Source: Pantoea sp. AS-PWVM4
Lineage (GTDB): Bacteria > Pseudomonadota > Gammaproteobacteria > Enterobacterales > Enterobacteriaceae
Assembly (NCBI RefSeq): GCF_000468095.1
Contig: NZ_ASZC01000005.1
Location: 62,001 to 126,000 of the forward strand
Direction: 5' to 3'
DNA length: 64,000 nucleotides
Shown: in pieces, positions 40,803 through 51,786 of the stretch
How the letters are laid out: the number at the start of each line of letters is the position of its first letter
How positions within the stretch are numbered: the stretch's first letter is position 1
Notes under the pieces: generated by a model
Told to the model about the DNA's origin: nothing
The model's input: the letters and a program-made list of their open reading frames with translations, nothing else
The model's database searches: none
Position numbers and translations under genes: made by a program

Positions 40803-41621
40803 TTACATAAACAGCATGTAAACCACGCCCGCAATAATAAAGCGGTAGATGGCGAATGAGACAAACGAGATACGTTTAATCAGTTCCAGAAAGGCTTTGA
40901 TCGCAATCAGCGCCACCACGAAAGCGGTCACAAAGCCGACGGCGAACATCGGCAGATCCTGCATCGTCAGAAAACTCATACTCTTGTAGAGATCCAGCGC
41001 CGTTGCCCCCATCATCATCGGCACCGCCAGAATGAACGAGAACTCCGATGCCGCATAGCGGCTCACGCCCATCAGCATACCGCCTGAGATGGTTGCACCA
41101 GAACGTGAGAAACCTGGCCACAGCGCCAGACACTGGAAGCAACCAATCATAAATGCCTGGCGGTAGGTGATATCGTCAATCCCGACCGCTTTCGGCTGCT
41201 TAGGTTTGAGCAGTTCCGCTGCCAACAGCAGCACGCCTCCGACCACCAGTGCATACATCACGTTGATCGGGTTAAACAGGGTTTTGATTTGATCGTGCAA
41301 CACCAGACCAACCACCACCGCCGGGACCATACCCAGCAGGATATGGATCAGGGTCAGATGACCTTTACCCGTACCTTCATGTTTGACTTCACCAAAGTGA
41401 ATACCAATTAAGCCAAAGAGCCGACGCCAGAACATCACCACGACAGCAAGAATGGAACCGAGCTGAATCACCACTTCAAAGGTTTCGGCGGTTTCACCCT
41501 CAAAGCCTAACAGGTGGCCGACAATAATCATGTGGCCAGTGGATGAGACCGGTAAGAACTCGGTCAGACCTTCCACTATCCCCAGGATTGCAGCTACCCA
41601 AAGCTGATGAATATCTGCCAT
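40803..41621 (-). CDS. uppP: Undecaprenyl-diphosphate phosphatase UppP (BacA)
   Basis: UppP dephosphorylates undecaprenyl pyrophosphate at the membrane to recycle the lipid carrier for peptidoglycan and O-antigen; overproduction gives bacitracin resistance. From ATG 41621 it has 272 residues. Catalytic motifs are [13 protein letters not shown] (about residues 16-28) and the [13 protein letters not shown] motif (about 170-182), among about eight helices. An upstream in-frame ATG at 41627 is possible. Confidence 0.97.
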   Translation of the reverse strand: MADIHQLWVAAILGIVEGLTEFLPVSSTGHMIIVGHLLGFEGETAETFEVVIQLGSILAVVVMFWRRLFGLIGIHFGEVKHEGTGKGHLTLIHILLGMVPAVVVGLVLHDQIKTLFNPINVMYALVVGGVLLLAAELLKPKQPKAVGIDDITYRQAFMIGCFQCLALWPGFSRSGATISGGMLMGVSRYAASEFSFILAVPMMMGATALDLYKSMSFLTMQDLPMFAVGFVTAFVVALIAIKAFLELIKRISFVSFAIYRFIIAGVVYMLFM

Positions 41622-41653
41622 CAACATTTTCCTCTATCCGTTTTAAACAGTAA

Positions 41654-41682
41654 AAAGGCGGTCGCATCTGCTTACCGCCTTA
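41654..41682 (-). terminator. Intrinsic terminator of folB
   Basis: On the minus strand AAGGCGGT and ACCGCCTT form an 8-bp stem with a 13-nt loop followed by a T-run. It lies about 130 nt after folB and just before uppP. Confidence 0.65.
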
Positions 41683-41811
41683 AATTATGCCTGCGCCAGT
41701 CTGAAGGAAACCTTAAGGTTTCCGGCAACTAAGCCGCACTAAGCGCGGCGGCTGCAACTAAGACACACCATAATTTGGTTTGGTTTCATTGTGATGGCAA
41801 TCACATCGGAT

Positions 41812-42171
41812 TTATTTAGGAATAGTCCCGCGCTCAATACGCACGCCAACCGTTGCTGCCTGCGCTACAGCCCCCGGTTTGCCTACGCGGATGCGTACGC
41901 CGGGCGTTTTGAAACGGTTCATCAACAGATCCGCAATTTCTTCTGCCACGCGTTCAACCAGGGCAAAACGCTGGCCGTTAAGATGGTTTAAAATAGCTTC
42001 GGTGACGTCAGCATAGCTGAGGCAATCATTAACATCGTCGCTGGCAGCCGCCTGACGGTTGTCCCACGCCATTTCGACATCGAGCACCAGCTTCTGCTGC
42101 ATGCCCTGCTCCCAGTCGTAAACGCCAATGGTGGTGAACACGGTGAGTTGCTCGATAAATACGATATCCAT
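41812..42171 (-). CDS. folB: Dihydroneopterin aldolase FolB
   Basis: FolB converts 7,8-dihydroneopterin to 6-hydroxymethyl-dihydropterin in folate synthesis. The 119 residues begin MDIVFIEQLTVFTTIGVYDWE at ATG 42171, include the CLSYADV segment and the ALVERVAEEIAD motif around the catalytic lysine/glutamate region, and end with RIERG. A longer frame upstream overlaps plsY and is discounted. It is divergent from plsY. Confidence 0.96.
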   Translation of the reverse strand: MDIVFIEQLTVFTTIGVYDWEQGMQQKLVLDVEMAWDNRQAAASDDVNDCLSYADVTEAILNHLNGQRFALVERVAEEIADLLMNRFKTPGVRIRVGKPGAVAQAATVGVRIERGTIPK

Positions 42172-42277
42172 GATGTAGTCTCTGTTTTTGGCTATGCCGG
42201 ATACCACTTCCGGCGGATTATGCGTATTATCCACACTTACCGAGAACAAAACGACCCTACAGGAACGGTATGGAACT

Positions 42278-42883
42278 ATGAGTGCTATCGCGCTTGGTAT
42301 GATTATTTTCGCGTATCTTTGCGGCTCCATTTCCAGCGCGATACTGGTATGCAAACTCGCTGGCCTGCCCGATCCACGTACCGAGGGGTCTGGTAATCCG
42401 GGGGCGACTAACGTGCTGCGCATCGGCGGAAAAGTGCCTGCGGCAGCGGTACTGATTTTCGATATCGCCAAAGGCATGTTGCCAGTGTGGATTGCCTGGC
42501 TGCTGCATGTTGCTCCGCTCTACCTTGGCCTGACGGCCATCGCTGCCTGTCTCGGTCACATCTATCCGGTATTCTTTCGTTTTCGCGGCGGCAAAGGCGT
42601 GGCAACGGCATTCGGTGCCATCGCGCCGATTGGCTGGGACCTGACCGGGTTGATGACCGGTACCTGGCTGTTGACGGTCCTCTTGAGTGGTTACTCGTCG
42701 TTGGGCGCGATCGTCAGCGCGCTCATCGCGCCGTTTTACGTCTGGTGGTTCAAACCACAGTTCACTTTTCCGGTATCGATGCTTTCCTGCCTGATTCTGT
42801 TGCGCCATCATGACAACATCCAACGCCTGTGGCGCGGCCAGGAAAACAAAATCTGGAAGCGGAAGAAAAAGAAGAAAGAATAA
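42278..42883 (+). CDS. plsY: Glycerol-3-phosphate acyltransferase PlsY
   Basis: PlsY transfers acyl groups from acyl-phosphate to glycerol-3-phosphate at the inner membrane, the first step of phospholipid synthesis. The 201 residues contain the active-site motifs [16 protein letters not shown] (about residues 36-51), [17 protein letters not shown] (about 95-111) and five to six helices, with a lysine-rich tail. The longer frame from 42188 lacks a conserved N-terminus. A shared terminator with tsaD follows. Confidence 0.95.
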   Translation: MSAIALGMIIFAYLCGSISSAILVCKLAGLPDPRTEGSGNPGATNVLRIGGKVPAAAVLIFDIAKGMLPVWIAWLLHVAPLYLGLTAIAACLGHIYPVFFRFRGGKGVATAFGAIAPIGWDLTGLMTGTWLLTVLLSGYSSLGAIVSALIAPFYVWWFKPQFTFPVSMLSCLILLRHHDNIQRLWRGQENKIWKRKKKKKE

Positions 42884-42910
42884 AAAAACCGGCGCAAGGC
42901 CGGTTTTTTT
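42883..42910. terminator. Bidirectional terminator between plsY and tsaD
   Basis: AACCGGC-GCAAG-GCCGGTT is flanked by an A-run on the left and a T-run on the right, so it can end transcription in both directions for the convergent pair. Confidence 0.88.
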
Positions 42911-42913
42911 ATT

Positions 42914-44423
<1,510 letters not shown>

Positions 44424-44480
44424 TTTCTTTCGGAGGTTCGCCTCCGCCGCGTGATCAACGCAGACAGAGTCAAGTAAGAG

Positions 44481-44507
44481 GCCGTGCTTTCCGAAAGGAA
44501 GCGCGGC
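44481..44507 (+). terminator. rpsU-dnaG attenuator
   Basis: A stem of about 11 bp (GCCGTGCTTTCC/GGAAGCGCGGC with a GAAA loop) is followed by TTGTTG. A smaller CGGAGG-TTCG-CCTCCG hairpin precedes it at 44431-44446. As in E. coli, it would let only part of the transcripts reach dnaG and rpoD. Confidence 0.75.
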
Positions 44508-44541
44508 TTGTTGCCGTTTATGAGCTGAAAAATCGGGGCTT

Positions 44542-46287
44542 ATGGCTGGACGAATTCCACGCGTATTTATCAATGACTTACTTGCCCGCACGGACATCGT
44601 GGACCTTATCGATGCCCGCGTAAAGCTGAAAAAGCAGGGTAAGAACTATCACGCGTGTTGCCCATTCCATAACGAAAAGACGCCCTCTTTCACCGTAAAC
44701 GGCGATAAGCAGTTTTATCACTGCTTCGGCTGTGGTGCCCACGGCAATGCCATCGACTTCCTGATGAATTTCGATCGTCTGGAATTTGTTGAGAGCATTG
44801 AGGAACTGGCCACCCAGCACGGCCTTGAAGTGCCTTATGAAGCGGGTAACGGCCCCAGCCAGATGGAACGCCATCAGCGCCAAAGCCTTTACCAACTGTT
44901 GGAAGGCCTGAACACCTTTTATCAGCAGAGTCTGCGCCAGCCGCAGGCACAGCTTGCTCAGCAGTATCTCGCCACCCGCGGCCTTAGCCAGCAAGTGATT
45001 GATCACTTCGCTATTGGCTATGCTCCACCGGGTTGGGATAACGCGCTCAAGCGCTTCGGTCAGCAGAAAGATGATCGAGAGTCGCTGATGGAAGCTGGCA
45101 TGCTGGTTAGCAATGACAAAGGCCGGACGTACGATCGCTTTCGCGACCGCATCATGTTTCCGATTCGCGATAAACGTGGACGAGTCATTGGTTTTGGCGG
45201 CCGGGTGCTGGGCAACGATACGCCGAAATACCTGAACTCGCCGGAAACACCGATTTTCCATAAAGGCCGTCAGTTGTATGGCCTGTATGAAGCGCAGAAA
45301 AATCATCCCCAACCAGCGCGTCTGCTGGTCGTGGAAGGTTATATGGATGTGGTGGCACTTGCGCAGTTCGGCATTGATTATGCCGTTGCTTCGTTGGGAA
45401 CCTCGACCACCGCCGAACATATCCAGCTGCTGTTTCGCTCGACGGAAAACGTGATTTGCTGTTACGACGGCGACCGCGCGGGTCGTGAAGCCGCCTGGCG
45501 TGCACTCGAAACCGCATTGCCTTACATGAATGATGGTCGTCAGCTACGCTTTATGTTTTTGCCTGATGGCGAGGACCCGGACACGCTGGTGCGCAAAGAG
45601 GGCAAAGTGGCGTTTGAAGCAAGGATGGAGCAGGCAATGCCGCTCTCCACGTTTCTGTTCGACAGCCTGCTGCCGCAAGTTGATCTGAGCACGCGCGACG
45701 GTAAAGCACGCCTGAGTACGTTGGCGCTGCCGTTGATCAGCCAGATCCCGGGCGAAACCCTGCGCATTTATATGCGCCAGGAATTAGGTAATAAACTCGG
45801 CATTCTTGACGATAACCAGTTAGAGAAGCTACTGCCGAAACAGGCCGAGAGTGGTGCCGCACCCACTGCACCGCCACTGAAGCGCACCACCATGCGCGTG
45901 CTGGTTGCCTTGTTGGTGCAAAATCCGCAGTTCGCCGCGATGGTGCCTGCTCTCGAAGGTCTTGAGCAGTCAAAAATGGCGGGTTTGCCGCTGTTCGTGG
46001 AGTTAGTCAGCCGTTGTTCTGAGAATCCTGGCCTGACGACCGGACAGCTACTAGAGTTATATCGCGGGACAAATTTTAGTCAGACACTTGAAACACTGGC
46101 CACCTGGAACCACATGATAGTGGATGAAGAGGCCGAAGCGGTCTTCCAGGATTCGCTGGCAAGTCTTTACGATTCCGCGTTGGAGCAGCGCCTTGAAGCG
46201 CTTATCGCGCGCGACCGTACCGAAGGATTAAGTGCCGCCGAACGCCGTGAATTCTGGGCACTGAGCCAGGCACTGGCAAAGAAATAA
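44542..46287 (+). CDS. dnaG: DNA primase DnaG
   Basis: DnaG lays RNA primers at the replication fork. The 581 residues show the CHC2 zinc finger (CPFHNEKTPSF with FGCGAHGNAIDF, about residues 40-75), the TOPRIM core (VVEGYMDVVALAQFG near 265, CYDGDRAGREA near 310) and a C-terminal DnaB-binding helical domain. The ribosome-binding site is weak, which fits the known low expression of primase relative to S21 and sigma-70 in this operon. Confidence 0.98.
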   Translation: MAGRIPRVFINDLLARTDIVDLIDARVKLKKQGKNYHACCPFHNEKTPSFTVNGDKQFYHCFGCGAHGNAIDFLMNFDRLEFVESIEELATQHGLEVPYEAGNGPSQMERHQRQSLYQLLEGLNTFYQQSLRQPQAQLAQQYLATRGLSQQVIDHFAIGYAPPGWDNALKRFGQQKDDRESLMEAGMLVSNDKGRTYDRFRDRIMFPIRDKRGRVIGFGGRVLGNDTPKYLNSPETPIFHKGRQLYGLYEAQKNHPQPARLLVVEGYMDVVALAQFGIDYAVASLGTSTTAEHIQLLFRSTENVICCYDGDRAGREAAWRALETALPYMNDGRQLRFMFLPDGEDPDTLVRKEGKVAFEARMEQAMPLSTFLFDSLLPQVDLSTRDGKARLSTLALPLISQIPGETLRIYMRQELGNKLGILDDNQLEKLLPKQAESGAAPTAPPLKRTTMRVLVALLVQNPQFAAMVPALEGLEQSKMAGLPLFVELVSRCSENPGLTTGQLLELYRGTNFSQTLETLATWNHMIVDEEAEAVFQDSLASLYDSALEQRLEALIARDRTEGLSAAERREFWALSQALAKK

Positions 46288-46533
46288 TCGTTTTAAGCGC
46301 CTTGGTTGCCGATACCGTTAAAATGGCAGGGAACCGGGGCGATAAGCATTAGCGGAACCTGGCGAGAAGCCAGGCCCGAAAAAAAGAATCCAAGCGGCTT
46401 AAGTGCCGATTATAGAAGGGCAAAAGCCCTGGCCGCGACGAAGGCAGCGGCAAAAACACAACGCCTTCACTGTTATTGTTGGCTCGCTGCCGACCGACAC
46501 CAATCTAATTAACAGAAGTGTGGATACCGTCTT
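46288..46533 (+). other. dnaG-rpoD intercistronic region with several hairpins
   Basis: This 246-nt non-coding stretch contains at least two clear hairpins: CCTGGC-GAGAA-GCCAGG near 46360-46377 and AAGGGC-AAAA-GCCCT near 46416-46430. E. coli processes the operon RNA between these genes by RNase E. No small gene with a credible start was found. Confidence 0.5.
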
Positions 46534-48378
46534 ATGGAGCAAAACCCGCAGTCACAGCTTAAGCTACTTGTCACCCGTGGTAAGGAGCAGGGCTATCTGA
46601 CCTATGCTGAGGTCAATGACCATCTGCCGGAAGATATCGTCGACTCCGATCAGATCGAAGACATCATCCAGATGATTAACGATATGGGTATTCAGGTGGT
46701 GGAAGAAGCCCCTGATGCCGATGATCTGATGCTGAATGAAAACAGTGCCGATACCGACGAAGATGCCGCGGAAGCCGCCGCTCAGGTGTTATCCAGCGTT
46801 GAATCTGAAATTGGCCGTACCACCGACCCGGTGCGCATGTACATGCGTGAAATGGGTACTGTTGAACTGCTGACGCGTGAAGGCGAAATCGACATCGCTA
46901 AACGCATCGAAGACGGCATCAACCAGGTTCAGTGCTCCGTTGCAGAATATCCGGAAGCGATCACCTATCTGCTCGATCAGTACGATCGTGTTGAAGCGGG
47001 CGAATCACGTCTGTCCGACCTGATCACCGGCTTTGTCGATCCGAATGCAGAAGAAGATCTGGCACCAACTGCGACTCACGTCGGTTCTGAGCTGTCTGAA
47101 GAAGACCGCGATGACGACGATGAAGACGACGAAGAGAGCGATGACGACAGTTCTGACGACGATAACTCTATCGATCCAGAACTGGCGCGCGAAAAATTCG
47201 TTGAGCTGCGTACACAGTATGAAACGACCCGCACGGTGATCAAAGCCAAGGGCCGCAGTCATGCCGACGCAGTTGCCGAAATTCAGAATCTTTCTGAAGT
47301 GTTCAAACAGTTCCGCCTGGTACCGAAGCAGTTCGATTACCTGGTGAACAACATGCGTGAAATGATGGAACGTGTGCGTACTCAGGAACGCATCATCATG
47401 AAGCTGTGTGTTGAACTGTGCAAAATGCCGAAGAAAAACTTTATCACGCTGTTCACCGGCAACGAAACCAGTGAAAGCTGGTTCAAAGCCGCGCTGGCAA
47501 TGAACAAGCCGTGGTCTGAAAAACTGCTGGAAGTGCAGGATGACGTTATGCGTTGCCTGCAAAAACTGCTGCAAATTGAAGAAGAAACCGGCCTGACCAT
47601 TGAGCAGGTCAAAGACATCAACCGTCGTATGTCTATCGGCGAAGCCAAAGCGCGTCGTGCGAAGAAAGAGATGGTGGAAGCTAACCTGCGTCTGGTGATT
47701 TCAATCGCTAAGAAATACACCAACCGTGGTTTGCAGTTCCTCGACCTGATTCAGGAAGGCAACATCGGCCTGATGAAAGCGGTTGATAAGTTTGAATACC
47801 GTCGTGGTTATAAGTTCTCAACTTACGCCACCTGGTGGATCCGTCAGGCCATCACCCGTTCTATCGCCGACCAGGCTCGTACCATCCGTATTCCGGTGCA
47901 TATGATTGAGACCATCAACAAACTCAACCGTATTTCGCGCCAGATGTTGCAGGAGATGGGCCGCGAACCGACGCCGGAAGAACTGGCTGAGCGTATGCTG
48001 ATGCCGGAAGATAAAATCCGCAAAGTGCTGAAAATCGCTAAAGAGCCGATCTCTATGGAGACGCCGATTGGTGATGATGAAGATTCGCATCTGGGCGATT
48101 TTATCGAAGACACCACGCTGGAGCTGCCGCTGGACTCTGCTACTTCTGAGAGCCTGCGTTCCGCAACTCACGACGTGCTGGCGGGTCTGACTGCGCGTGA
48201 AGCGAAAGTACTGCGTATGCGTTTTGGTATCGATATGAATACCGACCATACGCTGGAAGAGGTAGGCAAACAGTTCGACGTAACGCGTGAGCGTATTCGT
48301 CAGATTGAAGCCAAGGCGCTGCGTAAACTGCGTCACCCGAGCCGTTCCGAAGTACTGCGTAGCTTCCTCGACGACTGA
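46534..48378 (+). CDS. rpoD: RNA polymerase sigma factor RpoD (sigma-70)
   Basis: RpoD is the housekeeping sigma factor. The 614 residues include region 1.1 (about 1-80), region 1.2 with [25 protein letters not shown] sequence (about 95-125), an acidic non-conserved insert rich in Asp and Glu (about 187-212), regions 2.1-2.4 ([17 protein letters not shown] near residue 430), region 3, and region 4.2 with [22 protein letters not shown] near the C-terminus. A strong terminator follows. Confidence 0.99.
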   Translation: MEQNPQSQLKLLVTRGKEQGYLTYAEVNDHLPEDIVDSDQIEDIIQMINDMGIQVVEEAPDADDLMLNENSADTDEDAAEAAAQVLSSVESEIGRTTDPVRMYMREMGTVELLTREGEIDIAKRIEDGINQVQCSVAEYPEAITYLLDQYDRVEAGESRLSDLITGFVDPNAEEDLAPTATHVGSELSEEDRDDDDEDDEESDDDSSDDDNSIDPELAREKFVELRTQYETTRTVIKAKGRSHADAVAEIQNLSEVFKQFRLVPKQFDYLVNNMREMMERVRTQERIIMKLCVELCKMPKKNFITLFTGNETSESWFKAALAMNKPWSEKLLEVQDDVMRCLQKLLQIEEETGLTIEQVKDINRRMSIGEAKARRAKKEMVEANLRLVISIAKKYTNRGLQFLDLIQEGNIGLMKAVDKFEYRRGYKFSTYATWWIRQAITRSIADQARTIRIPVHMIETINKLNRISRQMLQEMGREPTPEELAERMLMPEDKIRKVLKIAKEPISMETPIGDDEDSHLGDFIEDTTLELPLDSATSESLRSATHDVLAGLTAREAKVLRMRFGIDMNTDHTLEEVGKQFDVTRERIRQIEAKALRKLRHPSRSEVLRSFLDD

Positions 48379-48390
48379 TTTGGTCCTAAA

Positions 48391-48419
48391 CAAAAAACCC
48401 CGGCTTGCCGGGGTTTTTT
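48391..48419 (+). terminator. Intrinsic terminator of the rpsU-dnaG-rpoD operon
   Basis: CCCCGGC-TT-GCCGGGG is flanked by an A-run and six T, 12 nt after the rpoD stop. It is symmetric enough to serve mug from the other side. Confidence 0.9.
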
Positions 48420-48425
48420 ATTGTC

Positions 48426-48938
48426 TCAGAACAACTGTAATCCTTCATACAGCTGGCGATAGGCGGCAGCCATCTCCTCCAGCGAAGCGCGATTCAGGCC
48501 GCTCGGGTTGGGCAGCACCCACAACCGGGTAGCACCGAGCATTTGCGGCTGCTCGCCCCACTCCACCTTACGCTGGCGAAATGCGCGCTGGAAGGCATCT
48601 TTGCCCAGCACCGCCAATGCACGCGGCTGATAACGCAGCACCTTTTCCTGCAATCGACTGCCGCCATCGCGCAGCTCATCACCCGCCAGTTCTGTGGCCT
48701 GTACGGTAGGACGCTCCACCAACATGGTGATGCCACAACCCGTTTCCAGTAAGCGTTGCTCCTGTTCCGGCTTGAGTTGTTCATGGGTAAATCCCGCCAG
48801 ATGAATCACCTTCCAGAAGCGATTACCCGGATGTGCAAAATGGAAACCGGTGTGCGCTGAGGATTGGCCTGGATTGATACCGCAAAACAACACCTGCAAA
48901 TGCGGAGCGATGATGTCGCGAATGTTGTGTTCACTCAT
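48426..48938 (-). CDS. mug: G/U mismatch-specific DNA glycosylase Mug
   Basis: Mug removes uracil and ethenocytosine opposite guanine. The 170 residues carry the GINPGQSSAHTGFHFAHPGNRFW active-site motif (about residues 17-39, with catalytic Asn18) and LPNPSGLN (about 140-147). Its ATG overlaps the stop of the upstream TetR gene (ATGA), so the two genes are transcribed together here. Confidence 0.96.
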   Translation of the reverse strand: MSEHNIRDIIAPHLQVLFCGINPGQSSAHTGFHFAHPGNRFWKVIHLAGFTHEQLKPEQEQRLLETGCGITMLVERPTVQATELAGDELRDGGSRLQEKVLRYQPRALAVLGKDAFQRAFRQRKVEWGEQPQMLGATRLWVLPNPSGLNRASLEEMAAAYRQLYEGLQLF

Positions 48939-49522
48939 GCCAACACCAACCCGGCGCGCTGCTTCACTGACTGACGGCTGGCAGCCAAAATATCGTTCGC
49001 GTCGGCTTCATCCGGACAGGCGCGCGCCAGCGCCATCGCTCCCACCATCTCGGCCAGTATGCTGGCAGCAAGGGTGTCAGCCTGAGCATTACCCAACAGC
49101 TGCAAAGGTTCAGCCAGACGCTGGCGGACCGCTTCACGCCGACGGGAAAACAACGTACGCGCCTCGAGTGGCAAATGCGCCATTTCACTGGCAAGCGCGG
49201 GCAGTGGGCAACCTTCACCCGGCATCGCACGATGGATATCAGAGAGATAATTATCGATTAGCAATGCCAGGCGCTGAGCCGGGTCCTCGACCTGCACAAT
49301 CGCGGCGATACGTTGTGCTGAGTCAGCAAACATCTGTTCAATCACCGCCTCAACCAATGCTTCACGCGACGCGAAATGGGCATAGAAACCACCGTGCGTC
49401 AAACCGACACGCTTCATTAACGACGCCACGCCAATGCTCTCAGTACCACACTCACGCATCACTTTGGCCGCCTCATCCAGAATGCGTTGACGCGTACGCG
49501 CTTTGTGGCTCAGCTTTTCCAT
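48935..49522 (-). CDS. TetR-family transcriptional repressor
   Basis: The 195-residue repressor has an N-terminal helix-turn-helix (about residues 8-52: RQRILDEAAKVM, then LMKRVGLTHGGFYAHFASREAL) and a C-terminal ligand domain. ATG 49522 follows AGGAGGGG and is preferred over a start 57 nt upstream, which would run through the operator array. It is divergent from a short-chain dehydrogenase, with four copies of a TATGACCGTCATA-like motif between them, so it probably represses both. The ligand is unknown. Confidence 0.9.
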   Translation of the reverse strand: MEKLSHKARTRQRILDEAAKVMRECGTESIGVASLMKRVGLTHGGFYAHFASREALVEAVIEQMFADSAQRIAAIVQVEDPAQRLALLIDNYLSDIHRAMPGEGCPLPALASEMAHLPLEARTLFSRRREAVRQRLAEPLQLLGNAQADTLAASILAEMVGAMALARACPDEADANDILAASRQSVKQRAGLVLA

Positions 49523-49545
49523 CTTCTGCCCCTCCTGATCATCAG

Positions 49546-49644
49546 TTACGACAATCATAGTAATTATTACGACCATCATATTCCAGCTTGACGAAAAATA
49601 TTATGACCGTCATATTTATCACGTCAAATATGATAACCATCATT
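49546..49644. promoter_or_regulatory. Four-copy operator array between TetR and SDR genes
   Basis: Four related 14-mers start at 49546, 49567, 49601 and 49631. The third contains the perfect palindrome TATGACCGTCATA; the others differ at one to four positions (for example TACGACCATCATA). The array fills the promoter gap of the divergent pair and is the probable TetR binding region. Confidence 0.65.
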
Positions 49645-49658
49645 TAGAGGAATCGACC

Positions 49659-50450
49659 ATGTCATCATCTCAACTGGCTTTAATCACCGGCGCATCCAGC
49701 GGTATTGGCGCAACCTACGCAAAACAACTGGCCGCTCGCGGTTACAACCTGATTCTGGTGGCACGCGATGCTACCCGCCTTAACGGGCTGGCGCAGAGCT
49801 TGCGAGAATCAGCAGGCGTGGAAGTCTCCGTACTCCCGGCAGACCTCACCAAAACGCAGGATTTGCAGCGCATTGAACAAGAAATTCGTGACAACCACCA
49901 AATCACTTTGCTGCTGAATAACGCAGGAATGAGCGTAGAGGGTGAATTTGTTGATGCGGATATCGAACGTATTCAAGCCATGCTGGCGTTGAATATTGTC
50001 GCACCAACCCAATTAGCTCATGTCGCAGCCCAGGCTTTTCGTGCGCGCGGCCACGGCACCATCATTAATATTGCTTCCGTGCTGGCGTTGATCCATGAGC
50101 GCTTTAACGGCGCATACGACGCGACGAAATCCTTTGTTTTGACACTAACGCGCGCCATGCAGCGTGAGCTGGCTGATAGCGGTGTCCACGTCCAGGCTGT
50201 CCTGCCCGGTGCAACGCGTACCGAAATTTTCGATCGTTCAGGCACCCCAATTACCACATTCCCGGCAGAAATGCTGATGGAAGTGGAAGATCTGGTAAGT
50301 GCCGCGCTGAGTGGACTGGATGCTGGTGAGTCGGTCACCATCCCGTCGCTGGAAAACACTGGGCTATGGCAGGAATTCGATAACGCCCGGATAGCGTTGC
50401 AACCTTATTTGTCGCTGAACAAACCGGCATCACGTTATCAGCAGGCATGA
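49659..50450 (+). CDS. Short-chain dehydrogenase/reductase (SDR family)
   Basis: The 263-residue cytoplasmic oxidoreductase shows the classical SDR pattern: ITGASSGIGATYA cofactor loop (residues 9-21), LLNNAGMS (about 87-94), catalytic serine in INIASV, and YDATKSF with the Tyr/Lys pair near residue 152-156. An arginine after the first beta-strand (VARD) suggests NADP(H). The substrate is unknown; regulation by the adjacent TetR protein suggests a reactive carbonyl or xenobiotic. GAGGAATCG precedes the ATG. Confidence 0.92.
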   Translation: MSSSQLALITGASSGIGATYAKQLAARGYNLILVARDATRLNGLAQSLRESAGVEVSVLPADLTKTQDLQRIEQEIRDNHQITLLLNNAGMSVEGEFVDADIERIQAMLALNIVAPTQLAHVAAQAFRARGHGTIINIASVLALIHERFNGAYDATKSFVLTLTRAMQRELADSGVHVQAVLPGATRTEIFDRSGTPITTFPAEMLMEVEDLVSAALSGLDAGESVTIPSLENTGLWQEFDNARIALQPYLSLNKPASRYQQA

Positions 50451-50462
50451 AGGTAACAAGCA

Positions 50463-50482
50463 GATAGGGCATTCCTGCCCTG
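50463..50482 (+). terminator. Weak hairpin after the SDR gene
   Basis: AGATAGGGCA-TTCC-TGCCCTGTCT forms a 10-bp stem with one G-T pair, 13 nt after the stop. There is no T-run, so termination is uncertain. Confidence 0.45.
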
Positions 50483-50627
50483 TCTCAGATTCGTCTACGG
50501 ATTAAGGGGATTGCTGTCACAACGGATAAGGGATCTACGAATTTTCTTATGGATATCAAGGAGTCAGATACTGCGCTAATTTTGAGCAACCAGCTATCAA
50601 TGGCTGGATCACCCTGGCGAGATACTT

Positions 50628-50633
50628 TATAAT
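50628..50633 (+). promoter_or_regulatory. -10 element of tRNA-Ile2 promoter
   Basis: A perfect TATAAT is followed by a GC-rich discriminator (CCCCGCTCCGC), typical of stringently controlled tRNA genes. The -35 element is not clear. Confidence 0.55.
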
Positions 50634-50645
50634 CCCCGCTCCGCT

Positions 50646-50721
50646 GGCCCCTTAGCTCAGTGGTTAGAGCAGGCGACTCATAATCGCTTGGTCGCTGGTT
50701 CAAACCCAGCAGGGGCCACCA
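50646..50721 (+). tRNA. ileX: tRNA-Ile2 (CAT anticodon, lysidine-modified)
   Basis: The 76-nt gene folds into a full cloverleaf: acceptor GGCCCCT/AGGGGCC, D-arm with AGCTCAGTGGTTAGAGC, anticodon loop CTCATAA with anticodon CAT, TTCAAAC T-loop and an encoded CCA. It is nearly identical to E. coli ileX and lies in the same place after mug. CAT here reads AUA codons after lysidine modification by TilS. Accessory DNA starts directly after its 3' end. Confidence 0.95.
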
Positions 50722-50749
50722 AATTTAATGATGAAAATCATGCAATTAG

Positions 50750-50773
50750 GCCACCTCCCACGGTGGTTTTTTT
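50750..50773 (+). terminator. tRNA-Ile2 terminator
   Basis: CCACC-TCCCAC-GGTGG followed by seven T lies 30 nt after the tRNA. Confidence 0.75.
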
Positions 50774-51156
50774 GTTTGAGGACTTTGTAATTGGCAGCAA
50801 AATTTTTCCTCTCATTTTCTGCTACATCGACAATAATGAACTACGCCTCTCGTAACTTGCCATTTATAGCAATTAAAATAGATCATGGGGGAGGAATGGA
50901 TTGCGTTCGCATCAATACAAATAGGTGGATTACTGATTAATTAATCGGCGAGTTTTACATAAGTTATGTGTTAGCAGCCTATAATGAAACAATCCTTATG
51001 CATAGAATCTTAAGTTAAATAATCTTTAGTATGCATAATAACTTGACTTAATTCACAGAACTTTATGTGTGAATCAGGTCAGGATGTCACTTTGGCTTAA
51101 GGGGTTTTTTGATTATTATTAGTTTGGTACACTACCTTTTTCTCTAGGATATGATC
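50774..51156. other. AT-rich gap before the type II restriction gene
   Basis: No gene is supported. An inverted repeat TTCACA-N10-TGTGAA lies at 51052-51073, next to TTGACT at about 51043, and could be part of the promoter or an operator for the R-M operon. A 14-codon frame at 50896 is too close to its purine-rich stretch to be convincing. Confidence 0.4.
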
Positions 51157-51786
51157 ATGATTCTTTACGATGAAATTAAGACTTTATCTGATAAATACGA
51201 AGAAAGATTGAAGTCCCAAATAGAAAAAAGAGTGTCGGAAATGGATGGTGACGATCTATCCCATCACATTCTTTATCAAGTTTTAGGTGTAACTTCTGAG
51301 GAAGGTCATGACATTGATGTTTATCAAAATAAAGGGCGTTTTTTATACAAATATGCAGGATCCTTTTTAGAAGAAGCAGCAAAACTATGTATAAAAAGTA
51401 AATTTCCTGACTCTGCAACAACTAGAGTTGATAACACTTTAGGAGTTAGGCCTAAAAAATTTGAAATAGATATGCTTGTGCCAGATGGAAATGCAATTGA
51501 AATTAAATGGCGAGATGCAACAACGGATGGAGATCATATAACTAAAGAACATACTCGTTTAAGAGTTATTCATGCCGCCGGGTATAAACCAGTTAGGGTG
51601 ATGTTTTATTATCCAAATAGAACTCAGGCACAAAAAATACAAAAAGTTCTACAAGATCTTTATAATGCCTTAGATGGTTATTATTACTACGGCGATTCTG
51701 CCTGGGATTTTATTAGAGAATACACATCTGTAGATCTATATAAAATACTGGAAAAAATTGCAGAGGTAAAAACAGGTGGAAAATAG
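51157..51786 (+). CDS. Type II restriction endonuclease, ApaLI-like PD-(D/E)xK family
   Basis: The 209-residue protein is likely to be the cutting enzyme of a type II system. The segment KFEIDMLVPDGNAIEIKWRD gives the nuclease signature with Asp105, Glu115 and Lys117, and continues into DGDHITKEHTR. That stretch recalls the ApaLI-like restriction endonuclease family (recognition GTGCAC), a memory-based match. ATG 51157 has AGGA seven bases upstream; ATG 51151 is also in frame but too close. Its last 11 nt overlap the methyltransferase gene. AT-rich codon use differs sharply from the backbone, indicating acquisition. Confidence 0.72.
   Translation: MILYDEIKTLSDKYEERLKSQIEKRVSEMDGDDLSHHILYQVLGVTSEEGHDIDVYQNKGRFLYKYAGSFLEEAAKLCIKSKFPDSATTRVDNTLGVRPKKFEIDMLVPDGNAIEIKWRDATTDGDHITKEHTRLRVIHAAGYKPVRVMFYYPNRTQAQKIQKVLQDLYNALDGYYYYGDSAWDFIREYTSVDLYKILEKIAEVKTGGK

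Noticed and set aside
50896..50940. 14-codon frame after a GGGGGAGGA purine run in the tRNA-island gap
   Set aside because: The purine run ends directly at the ATG, leaving no normal spacing, and the peptide shows no family or leader-peptide features.
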